A stretch of 9,361 bases of DNA, taken from the NCBI GenBank assembly GCA_934572465.1, contig CAKTLG010000047.1, forward strand, positions 1 to 9,361, written 5' to 3'. The position numbers and the translations under genes were made by a program. The notes beneath the pieces are model-generated. The model ran no database searches. It was given only the letters and a program-made list of their open reading frames with translations, and had not been told where the DNA came from. Position 1 is the stretch's first letter. Each line of letters starts with the position of its first letter. Shown here in pieces: positions 1 through 5,474 of this stretch. The stretch comes from an uncultured Oscillospiraceae bacterium (GTDB taxonomy: Bacteria; Bacillota; Clostridia; Oscillospirales; Oscillospiraceae).

Positions 1-279
1 CATTCCCGCAACGTCTACGCCCACACCCGCGAGGAGTGCGAGGAAAAGCTGAAAGCACTGATCGCGGAGATGAACGAAGAACGCAAAAATCTCAAGGAGC
101 AGCTTGCGGGCATCGCCCCGCCGGAAAAGCTGACAAAAAAGCAGCGCAAGCTGTGGGACTATATGCGCCTCCACCCGGAGACCACGGAGTTCTCGACCCT
201 TGCCAAACGAACCGGATTGGCACGGAATACGGTGAAGAAGCACTATGAGATGGTGGCGGCAATGCAGGGGAGAGCGTAA
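1..279 (+). CDS. C-terminal part of an integrase-like / helix-turn-helix protein (5' partial)
   Basis: The frame is open from the first base and ends at TAA 277-279, leaving 92 visible residues. The opening stretch (about residues 1-22, containing NVYAHTREECEEKLKALI) resembles the segment near the N-terminus of clostridial ICE and phage tyrosine integrases, where a Y-x-K/T-x-E-C-x-EKL motif precedes the SAM-like domain. Here it is followed by a charged helical linker (about 23-50) and a compact helix-turn-helix-like segment (about 62-88, LAKRTGLARNTVKKHY) instead of a catalytic domain. It therefore looks like an accessory DNA-binding protein of a mobile element rather than an active recombinase. 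An internal ATG at 70 has no properly spaced ribosome binding site, so the true start probably lies outside the window. The gene is GC-rich, unlike the block that follows. The family assignment is inference from motif resemblance. Confidence 0.5.
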   Translation, partial: HSRNVYAHTREECEEKLKALIAEMNEERKNLKEQLAGIAPPEKLTKKQRKLWDYMRLHPETTEFSTLAKRTGLARNTVKKHYEMVAAMQGRA

Positions 280-354
280 ATGATAAAGGTAAAGTTGGAC
301 TTCGTCTACCAAATCTTGCTGTCTCTAAAGTACATTAACTTCAAAAAAGAATAA
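280..354 (+). CDS. 24-residue coupled ORF, possibly the truncated start of a mobile-element gene
   Basis: An ATG directly abuts the preceding TAA and is preceded by a good ribosome binding site (AGGGGAGAG at about 266-274), the normal arrangement for a translationally coupled next gene. The frame encodes MIKVKLDFVYQILLSLKYIN and four more residues before TAA at 352-354. Base composition shifts from GC-rich to AT-rich inside this ORF. One reading is that the original downstream gene was cut here when the AT-rich block arrived, leaving a fused remnant. A genuine micro-ORF is also possible. No function can be assigned. Confidence 0.3.
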   Translation: MIKVKLDFVYQILLSLKYINFKKE

Positions 355-360
355 GAATCC

Positions 361-385
361 CCGTGAAATCAACGATTTCGGAGGG
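361..385 (-). terminator. Possible terminator of the PIN/TM gene
   Basis: GAAATC (365-370) and GATTTC (374-379) form a 6-bp hairpin with a 3-base loop, flanked by C-rich and G-rich sides that extend it imperfectly. Read on the minus strand it is followed by a T-rich tract (positions 357 down to about 342) and lies about 110 bases beyond the stop codon of the minus-strand gene ending at 497. Its core resembles the tRNA-Pro terminator hairpin at 2951-2982. The stem is short, so the call is tentative. Confidence 0.35.
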
Positions 386-496
386 CTCTCGTCATGTGTG
401 GGCAAAAGAAATGTACTATTAAAGCGCCGTGAAACATAATGATTTGCACAGTTGCAGCGGTTCAAAATGTTAACCATCATTTGGCTCTGTGAAAGC

Positions 497-2473
497 TTAC
501 TTTTCCAGAAGGGACATATAGTGTTCTTTTCTTGCGTCCAATGCCTGTAGTTTTTTCTTCTGCAGATAATGTTTATAACGCTTGATAAGAAAATTATCTT
601 TTGATAAAAAAGGTGTTGTCCCCTCAATGGTGGTAATGATAGCGACGAAAAAAACGGCCCATTTTCCAGGAGTCTCCGATTGTAAGCTGAAAGAATAGAA
701 TGATGCAGCGATAAATGCTATTGCAATAACTAAAGAAACAATTTTTATTCTACAAATTCCTCGTTTTTCTTTAGTCTTGTATTCTTTGTCGACTTCATCT
801 TCAGCTTGCTTGCATACTTTATTTCTTTGCAGTCGCTTGTCTGCTTCGTGCTGTCTTTGTGCATCAGTACGACCCTGTTGAATGCTCTCTTCTCGAATTT
901 TATGACGTATTTTGTCAATAACGCCTCCATTAAGGTTGTCCCGTTCGCCAAATGTTAAATCCATCAATTCGTGTTTGGCAAATATATCTACTCGCAACAA
1001 TGCGGCTTCATCATCTTCGATTATTCCTTGACGCTCCAAATCATCCAGATGGCTAAAATAAGCCTCCATTAATTCCTTTGATGGTGTAATCGCGGCCAAT
1101 ACATTTTCCAAAAGTCTCATCTGAGGCAAGGTGTTGCTTTGTTCAAAATCTTTAAGCCAAGCCATCACACAAAGATCTTCACCTGTAATTGCAATCGGAA
1201 AGCCAAAATCATATAAAGATTCGCTGATATATTCTTTTGTTGCAGATACTAATATGGAGTTAGATGTAACAAACACTGCCTTGCACTTTTCAATATAGGA
1301 ATAAGTTTTCCCTTTCCGTATCCGACTTACTGTATTTATTGCAGTTAAGTCATCCGACAATGTTGTTTGATTATAATTTGGCTTGATCGATAAAAGTATT
1401 TCTTTTATTCGCTTATCATCTAATAATCCTGAACTGTCCTCTGTCGTAATGCCATCATTAAAAAGGCCATTAGGCGAGATAATGGTTATGCCGCCACCTT
1501 CGAGTCGTTGCACAAATTTTTTCTGATTTGACTCGACATGTGTGTAAGAATATCCATGTGCATCAAAATATTCGAGCGTAAATGTTGAGGGGCGCTTGGA
1601 CTTTGAAATAGTAGAAAGTTTGTATGCCTCCAAAATATTATTGACCTCATCGATATTATAGGTAAAGCAAGCGAGCTTAGCTCCATTCTTTTTCAAGCTT
1701 TCTACCATTTTTTGTACACTGTTGTTTTCCTCTTCTGTTTTGTATCCTAAATATGCTAACAATAAGCGAGTATCTAAGAAAAATGTTACATCACTAAATG
1801 ATGCAGTTGTAGCATTTGGATTTTCTGCCTGCAAATATAAGGCCGTAGTAACAAAATATCCTTTAACTAATTCCACAAGATAGTCAAACAGAACAGATTT
1901 GCGCTCGTGTTCTATCAATATAAATCGAGCAATAAAAAAATCAATTTCATTGCTGCTTGCTTTAAGTTGCCTTAAATCATCGACAGAAAGGACAATGGAA
2001 CCGCCTTGTCTTTCAAAAAAAGATAATAATAGCCTTTCAGTCTCTGCCTGAGTATAGTCTGTTCGTCTACACGCTTGTTTTTCATTTAGAAAATTAGTCA
2101 AGGCGCTCGTAACTAAATCAGTGTGCCCTTTACAGGTAGTTCTTTTCTTAGAAAAATCATCGATCAAATGTGAGAGTGACTTTATATATACAAACCGTTT
2201 GTTTTTTCTCTCAATACAGCGATTATCTTTCTGAACTTTTGATGACACTTCTCTTGTCAAAATTCTATCTACAACTGCAATTTGAATAGATTTATATCCA
2301 AACTCATCTTCCATGTAACTGCATACATGAGAAATTTCAATTTCGGAGTTTACTCTTGTTGTGTTACCCACAGCATACAGAACAAACGGGCGTATTAAGT
2401 CAAGCAAATCCTGTCTATTCGACTGCCAGAGCGCATAGAGCATCGCTAAGCTTATAATTGTATTTCGGTTCAT
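497..2473 (-). CDS. PIN-domain protein with winged-helix-like N-terminus and two C-terminal membrane helices; candidate defence effector
   Basis: I do not recognise a named family for the whole 658-residue protein. Residues about 1-80 look like a winged-helix module found in uncharacterised accessory proteins. A segment at about 229-410 fits a PIN nuclease: a hydrophobic strand ending in Asp234 (FFLDTR), Glu276 (NIDEVNNIL), Asp374/Asp375 (DDLTAI), and VFVTSN with Asn405 where a fourth acidic residue often sits. A charged coiled-coil-like stretch (about 520-572) precedes two membrane segments (about 575-597 and 603-623) and a basic tail. The layout predicts a membrane-anchored, metal-dependent ribonuclease facing the cytoplasm. 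The ATG at 2473 was chosen because GAGG lies 9 bases upstream. An ATG at 2506 (AAGGAG 12 bases upstream) is an alternative; the frame stays open to 2635. The gene is AT-rich with AUA, UUA and AGA codons unlike its neighbours, indicating horizontal acquisition. No partner gene is adjacent. The defence role is inference. Confidence 0.75.
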   Translation of the reverse strand: MNRNTIISLAMLYALWQSNRQDLLDLIRPFVLYAVGNTTRVNSEIEISHVCSYMEDEFGYKSIQIAVVDRILTREVSSKVQKDNRCIERKNKRFVYIKSLSHLIDDFSKKRTTCKGHTDLVTSALTNFLNEKQACRRTDYTQAETERLLLSFFERQGGSIVLSVDDLRQLKASSNEIDFFIARFILIEHERKSVLFDYLVELVKGYFVTTALYLQAENPNATTASFSDVTFFLDTRLLLAYLGYKTEEENNSVQKMVESLKKNGAKLACFTYNIDEVNNILEAYKLSTISKSKRPSTFTLEYFDAHGYSYTHVESNQKKFVQRLEGGGITIISPNGLFNDGITTEDSSGLLDDKRIKEILLSIKPNYNQTTLSDDLTAINTVSRIRKGKTYSYIEKCKAVFVTSNSILVSATKEYISESLYDFGFPIAITGEDLCVMAWLKDFEQSNTLPQMRLLENVLAAITPSKELMEAYFSHLDDLERQGIIEDDEAALLRVDIFAKHELMDLTFGERDNLNGGVIDKIRHKIREESIQQGRTDAQRQHEADKRLQRNKVCKQAEDEVDKEYKTKEKRGICRIKIVSLVIAIAFIAASFYSFSLQSETPGKWAVFFVAIITTIEGTTPFLSKDNFLIKRYKHYLQKKKLQALDARKEHYMSLLEK

Positions 2474-2690
2474 AATATCTATCCTCATCCTGCTATTTTT
2501 CTCCATATTATCACAAATCTCCTTTATACACAACGATTTCTTCCACAGAGTTAAGGTTAGACAAAATTTTTGCGCGTAAAGATAATACTCCAATATAAGA
2601 AAGAAAATAGCTGAAAGTTGCGCCTTTGTATGCAACTTATTGGAAAATTTAAGTAGTGATGTAAGAGGAGCATACGGAGAAATCTGTTAT

Positions 2691-2707
2691 CCCGGTTCAA
2701 ATCTGGG
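2691..2707 (+). other. tRNA T-arm-like fragment
   Basis: CCCGG, TTCAAAT and CTGGG form a 5-bp stem (one G-T pair) around a seven-base loop of the canonical tRNA T-loop form. It sits a few bases before a terminator hairpin, as a tRNA 3' end would. No D-arm, anticodon arm or fully pairing acceptor stem is evident upstream, and there is no CCA. It could be a remnant of an attachment site or of a decayed tRNA, or chance. It does not match the 3' end of the neighbouring tRNA-Pro. Confidence 0.25.
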
Positions 2708-2715
2708 CACTTGCT

Positions 2716-2753
2716 ATGCCGGAAGGTACAGAAATGTATCTTGCGGCATTTTT
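2716..2753 (+). terminator. Rho-independent terminator, plus strand
   Basis: A 15-position stem (2716-2730 with 2735-2749; one G-G mismatch and one G-T wobble) is capped by a GAAA tetraloop and followed by five Ts (2749-2753) and a further T-rich tail. The geometry is that of an intrinsic terminator reading rightwards. No intact plus-strand gene precedes it, so it may have belonged to the tRNA-like fragment immediately upstream. Confidence 0.7.
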
Positions 2754-2946
2754 GTTTGTGGGGTTGTATGATTAACTTTGAAAAACTGGACAAGTTCACA
2801 TTCCTCAGCGTTGGCAAGTATGACATTGTTTGCGGCAGTGTGTGAGCCGGATTTCTCTATGTACACCGATATCACAAATGGCTATTTTTCAATTTTTGCT
2901 ATCGTTCCCATGGATTACATCAAATCCTGCGCCGCAATAGACAAAG

Positions 2947-2982
2947 AAAACAGCCCCTGAAATCGTTCGATTTCAGGGGCTG
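2947..2982 (-). terminator. Terminator of tRNA-Pro
   Basis: A perfect 14-bp inverted repeat (2951-2964 with 2969-2982) around the four-base loop GTTC directly abuts the CCA end of the tRNA gene. On the minus strand it is followed by TTTTCTTTG. This is a classical intrinsic terminator for a monocistronic tRNA transcript. Confidence 0.85.
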
Positions 2983-3058
2983 TGGTCCGAGATGGGAGAC
3001 TCGAACTCCCGGCCTGATGGTCCCAAACCACCCGCGCTACCAACTGCGCTAATCCCGG
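2983..3058 (-). tRNA. tRNA-Pro (anticodon UGG)
   Basis: The minus strand folds into a full 76-base cloverleaf with an encoded CCA. The acceptor CCGGGAT pairs with ATCTCGG (one G-T); the D-stem is GCGC/GCGC with loop AGTTGGTA; the anticodon stem GGTGG/CCATC holds loop TTTGGGA, giving anticodon UGG; the T-stem is GGGAG/CTCCC with loop TTCGAGT; the discriminator is A. UGG reads proline CCN codons. The 3' end faces the AT-rich accessory block, the usual orientation where tyrosine-integrase elements insert, although no clean duplicated 3' end was found. Confidence 0.95.
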
Positions 3059-3065
3059 ATTTTTG

Positions 3066-3095
3066 GTTATTCAGTTTTGCTTTAACTGTGGTCAA
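3066..3095 (-). promoter_or_regulatory. Possible tRNA-Pro promoter
   Basis: On the minus strand a -35-like TTGACC (3090-3095) lies 18 bases from a weak -10-like AATAAC (3066-3071), placing the start within a few bases of the tRNA 5' end at 3058. The -35 is good and the -10 is poor. The -35 falls inside one of the repeated GTGGTCA motifs. Confidence 0.35.
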
Positions 3096-3290
3096 ACATG
3101 TGGTCACGGCGATTTTTTGACCACCTCGCCTTGCGGGGGAAGTGCCTGTATCGCAGGCACATCAATGGATTGCGAGGATGGCGTTTTCCGGCTTGAAGGG
3201 GGAGCGGCCCGCTCCCAAAGATCGCGCCCGTACCTTGGCCGTCTGCTTCGCGGCGCAAAGGAATAGGGCTTTGTACGTACAAAGCCCTAT
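3087..3290. repeat. Run of four inverted repeats in the spacer between tRNA-Pro and the DUF3783 gene
   Basis: Four hairpin-forming repeats occur in about 200 bases without a convincing gene. They are GTGGTCA/TGACCAC (3100-3106 with 3118-3124, plus a direct extra copy TGTGGTCA at 3087-3094), GTGCCTG/CAGGCAC (3142-3148 with 3154-3160), GGGAGCG/CGCTCCC (3200-3206 with 3210-3216), and a perfect 28-base palindrome (3263-3290). ORFs crossing the block on both strands look like shadows. The block could be an interspersed repeat or a structured RNA; its nature is unknown. Confidence 0.5.
3263..3290 (-). terminator. Palindromic hairpin, probable terminator of the thioesterase-DUF3783 operon
   Basis: A perfect 14+14-base palindrome lies 33 bases beyond the stop codon at 3324. 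The stem is GC-rich at its base (AGGGC/GCCCT) and centres on GTAC. The tail beyond it on the minus strand (TCCTTTG) is only weakly T-rich, so it could instead serve as an mRNA 3' stabiliser or be part of a repeat. Confidence 0.45.
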
Positions 3291-3323
3291 CATTATACGG
3301 CATCACGCGCACGGATGCAAGCG

Positions 3324-3722
3324 TTATTTGCGCCGCAGGGGATGCTTCGGCTTTTGCAGCGCCCGCATCGCCTCGTGCTCGCGCAGTAGCTCCTCGTGCA
3401 GACGCAGAGAGCTCCAGCCCGCGTTTTCCTCCGTGACGACGGCCTTGAGTGCGATGGGCGCATGGGCGCGGCGCAGTGAATCGAGCAGTGCGTCGAGCTG
3501 CGTACCGGCAAGCCCGTACAGCACGAGCATCTCATCGTCGAAGCCGCCGGCGGGCGTGTCGTCGGCAGGAGGGAAGCCCTCCAGTCCGCACAGCCGGCCT
3601 ACCGGCTGACCGTATTCCTCGGGCGCGACAGTCCTGCCGCGCACACCGAGCTTGACGAACGCAAAGCGCAGCGCGTTCAGCTTCACGGGATCTGTCAGAT
3701 TGTACAGCAGTGCCAGTGCCAT
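3324..3722 (-). CDS. DUF3783 domain protein
   Basis: A 132-residue protein of unknown biochemical role. The N-terminal part (1-50) reads like a small alpha/beta module (ALLYNLTDPVKLNALRFAFV). The DUF3783 signature covers about 61-120: FDDEMLVLYGL at 61-71, then KAVVTEENAGWSSLRLHEEL and an acidic-basic helix ending near REHEAM (115-119). The basic tail (KPKHPLRRK) may be disordered. Start ATG 3722 is chosen because AAAGGAGGG lies 6 bases upstream; a longer in-frame extension to 3896 runs antisense-like through the neighbour and is rejected. Only 13 bases separate it from the thioesterase stop, so the two are almost certainly co-transcribed. Family recognition rests on the motifs; function is unknown. 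Confidence 0.8.
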   Translation of the reverse strand: MALALLYNLTDPVKLNALRFAFVKLGVRGRTVAPEEYGQPVGRLCGLEGFPPADDTPAGGFDDEMLVLYGLAGTQLDALLDSLRRAHAPIALKAVVTEENAGWSSLRLHEELLREHEAMRALQKPKHPLRRK

Positions 3723-3735
3723 GCCGCGCCCTCCT

Positions 3736-4167
3736 TTACTGCTTTGCCTTCCGCGCCATGACCGCGGGGTCGATGCAGAAATATGTGAATTCACCCGTGG
3801 CCAGAAGCTTTCCGTCATCGCCGAGGATGTCGACGTCCACAAGGCAGGTCGCATTCCCGCGGTGACGCACACGCGCGTCCGCACGGACGATGCCATGCGT
3901 CTGGTTGCGCAGAAAGTGCATCGCGCTCGTCTGCGTCACATAGAAGCGGCCATCGGAATGGGCGGCGTAGCCGGTGGCGTTGTCGGCCATGGTGTAGATG
4001 GCGCTGCCGTGTACCACGCCGTATGGATTTTTGCTCTCGGGCCGGATCACCAGCCGGAAAATCGCGTGATCCGGCTCCACGCGCTCAAGCTCGATGTGGT
4101 TGTAAAAGGCGAAAGCGTTTTTCAGATCCAGTTCCCCCGCCTGAATATCCGCTGTGGACTTGTCCAT
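3736..4167 (-). CDS. PaaI-family hotdog-fold acyl-CoA thioesterase
   Basis: The 143-residue product has the usual length of a single-domain hotdog thioesterase, which hydrolyses acyl- or aryl-CoA esters in the cytoplasm as a homotetramer. The diagnostic loop and helix read NPYGVVHGSAIYTMADNATG at about 47-66, with His53-Gly54 and the acidic Asp62 expected for catalysis in PaaI/YdiI-type enzymes. The following strands (VTQTSAMHFLRNQ, GIVRADARVRHRGNATCLVDVDI, ATGEFTYF) match the hotdog sheet. The ATG at 4167 has AAGGAG 9 bases upstream. It leads a two-gene operon with the DUF3783 gene under its own promoter. The acyl-CoA substrate cannot be told from sequence. Confidence 0.88.
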   Translation of the reverse strand: MDKSTADIQAGELDLKNAFAFYNHIELERVEPDHAIFRLVIRPESKNPYGVVHGSAIYTMADNATGYAAHSDGRFYVTQTSAMHFLRNQTHGIVRADARVRHRGNATCLVDVDILGDDGKLLATGEFTYFCIDPAVMARKAKQ

Positions 4168-4200
4168 GAAACTATTCTCCTTGCGTCATGCGTTTTTTCG

Positions 4201-4229
4201 ATCATACCACAGCGCCGCGCGTTTGACAA
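4201..4229 (-). promoter_or_regulatory. Sigma-A promoter of the thioesterase-DUF3783 operon
   Basis: On the minus strand TTGTCA (4224-4229) and TATGAT (4201-4206) are separated by exactly 17 bases, each with one mismatch from consensus. The predicted start is near 4194, about 27 bases ahead of the thioesterase ATG. The -35 lies just after the stop codon of the upstream reductase gene, so the two units can be transcribed separately. Confidence 0.7.
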
Positions 4230-4233
4230 CAGC

Positions 4234-5355
4234 CTATCCGTGCAGCAGACGGGAAAACTGCCCGAGCGTCGCGGCGATCTTGATCTGCTGGGGGCAGACC
4301 TTCTCGCAGCTGCGGCACGCGCGGCAGGACTGCGGACGCTTATCCTCCGGCAGCGCGGCAACGGAGGCTGCGGCGCTCTCGCCGTTCAGCTGCGCGTTGT
4401 ACAGCGCGAGCAGCGCGGGGATGTCGAGCCCCTGCGGGCACTTGACTACGCAGTAATGGCAGGCTGTGCAGGGCACGGCCGTGCGGCGGCAGAGCTCCTG
4501 CGCGGTCTCGAGCAGCGCGGCAAGCTCGGCTTCGGAAAGCGGCTGGCTTTCCGACATCGTGGCGATGTTGTCGCGCACCTGCTCGAGATTTGACATGCCT
4601 GAGAGCACCACGCCGAGGCCCTCGATGCTCTGCAAAAAGCGGAACGCCCAGGCCGGAATGCCCTCGTCAGGCCGCATGGCCCGGAGCCTTTCGTCCAGCT
4701 CGGGCTCCAGCGAGGCGAGACGCCCGCCGCGCACCGGCTCCATCACCCACACGGGAATGCCGCGCCCGCGCAGCAGCGCGACCTTGTCCGCCGCGCGCTG
4801 GAACGTCCAGTCCATGTAGTTGAGCTGGATCTGGCAGAACTCCGCCTCGGGGAAGGCGTCTAAAAAGCGCTCGACGGTCTCAAGGCTGCCGTGCGTCGAA
4901 AAGCCGAGGTGACGGATGCGTCCCGCGGCCTTCTGCGCGCGCAGATAGTCGATGATGCCATACTGCGGGTCGAGATAGGCGTCGATGTTGTCGTCGCTGA
5001 CGTTGTGGAAAAGGTAGAAATCAAAATAGCCGACCTGGCAGCGCTCAAGCTGGGAGGAGAAGATATCCTCCTTCTTTGCAAGGCTTTCCGTGCTGTAGCC
5101 GGGGAATTTGCTGGCAAGATGGAAGCGCTCGCGCGGATAGGCGCGCAGGATGCGCCCCATGACCGGCTCGGACTGCCCCTTGTGATAAGCCCACGCGGTA
5201 TCGTAGTAATTGACGCCGTGCTCCATCGCATAGCGGACGATCTCGCCGGCCTTTTCCTCGTCGATCCGCCCGTCGTCGCCGTCGAGTGTGGGGAAGCGCA
5301 TACAGCCGAGACCGAGCGCGGAGAGCCGCTCACCGCAGACATCTTTGAATAGCAT
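4234..5355 (-). CDS. Aldo/keto reductase with C-terminal 2[4Fe-4S] ferredoxin domain
   Basis: A 373-residue cytoplasmic oxidoreductase. Residues about 1-280 form the aldo/keto reductase TIM barrel, with the tetrad Asp52, Tyr57 (YYDTAWAYH), Lys83 (ASKFPG) and His117 (FYLFHN) and the downstream HLGFSTHG and VMEPVRGGRLA motifs. The C-terminal part carries two cluster motifs: Cys296-x2-Cys299-x2-Cys302-x3-Cys306-Pro and Cys344-x2-Cys347-x2-Cys350-x3-Cys354-Pro. Such fusions are frequent in anaerobes, where electrons may move between ferredoxin-type clusters and NAD(P)H; the physiological substrate is unknown. The ATG at 5355 is preferred because AGGAGG lies 9 bases upstream; a GTG at 5361 would leave only 3 bases. 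It is divergent from yvcK and probably monocistronic. Confidence 0.92.
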   Translation of the reverse strand: MLFKDVCGERLSALGLGCMRFPTLDGDDGRIDEEKAGEIVRYAMEHGVNYYDTAWAYHKGQSEPVMGRILRAYPRERFHLASKFPGYSTESLAKKEDIFSSQLERCQVGYFDFYLFHNVSDDNIDAYLDPQYGIIDYLRAQKAAGRIRHLGFSTHGSLETVERFLDAFPEAEFCQIQLNYMDWTFQRAADKVALLRGRGIPVWVMEPVRGGRLASLEPELDERLRAMRPDEGIPAWAFRFLQSIEGLGVVLSGMSNLEQVRDNIATMSESQPLSEAELAALLETAQELCRRTAVPCTACHYCVVKCPQGLDIPALLALYNAQLNGESAAASVAALPEDKRPQSCRACRSCEKVCPQQIKIAATLGQFSRLLHG

Positions 5356-5406
5356 TATCACAAACCTCCTGAAAAGATGAAAAAACTTGTCACTTTTGAC
5401 AGTTCC

Positions 5407-5435
5407 ATTTTACAGGAAGCCTTGCTATAATGCAA
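5407..5435 (-). promoter_or_regulatory. Promoter of the aldo/keto reductase gene
   Basis: On the minus strand TTGCAT (5430-5435) and TAAAAT (5407-5412) are spaced by 17 bases. The -10 has one mismatch; the -35 keeps TTG. Its -35 overlaps the -10 of the divergent yvcK promoter by two bases, so polymerase binding at the two should be mutually exclusive. Confidence 0.5.
5423..5431 (+). promoter_or_regulatory. Extended -10 promoter of yvcK-dsdA
   Basis: A consensus TATAAT (5426-5431) is preceded by TGC, giving a TGn extended -10 element that can work with a poor -35. At 17-base spacing only TTCCAT is present; a perfect TTGACA further upstream is 24 bases away, too far for normal use. The predicted start is near 5438, leaving a leader of about 37 bases. 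Confidence 0.55.
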
Positions 5436-5474
5436 TCATATTTTGTGCATTTTTGCATTTGAAAGGGAAACCTT

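Larger units (their letters stand above)
2507..2950. other. Gene-free AT-rich block between the PIN gene and tRNA-Pro
   Basis: This stretch contains no convincing intact gene. It holds the upstream region of the minus-strand PIN gene (a possible -10 TATAAA on the minus strand near 2525-2530, without a clear -35), a tRNA T-arm-like piece, a strong plus-strand terminator, and a possible broken ORF. In the latter, ATG 2768 opens a 25-residue frame (MINFEKLDKFTFLSVGKYDI and five more) that stops at TGA 2843-2845. A second frame then continues with plausible protein-like sequence (MYTDITNGYFSIFAIVPMDY and more) to TGA 2958-2960, inside the tRNA terminator. A single frameshift near 2840 would join them. 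This reads as mobile-element debris; the pieces were not recognised. Confidence 0.4.

Noticed and set aside
2474..2635. 54-residue N-terminal extension of the PIN/TM protein (start at 2635).
   Set aside because: No suitable ribosome binding site serves the distal start, and the extension does not resemble the fold start. Better-placed sites precede the ATGs at 2506 and 2473.
2630..2715. A complete degenerate tRNA ending at the T-arm-like fragment.
   Set aside because: A possible acceptor pairing (GCAA with TTGC) is incomplete, and no convincing D-arm or anticodon arm could be folded.
3082..3609. ORFs of 76 and 155 residues through the hairpin-rich spacer on both strands.
   Set aside because: They cross inverted repeats and the real DUF3783 gene, have no recognisable domain and no convincing ribosome binding sites.
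3723..3896. Long N-terminal extension of the DUF3783 protein.
   Set aside because: It lies over the thioesterase gene in another frame and is low-complexity; a strong ribosome binding site immediately precedes ATG 3722.
3652..4593. 313-residue plus-strand ORF antisense to the thioesterase and reductase genes.
   Set aside because: It is a shadow of GC-rich coding on the opposite strand; the minus-strand frames carry clear family motifs.
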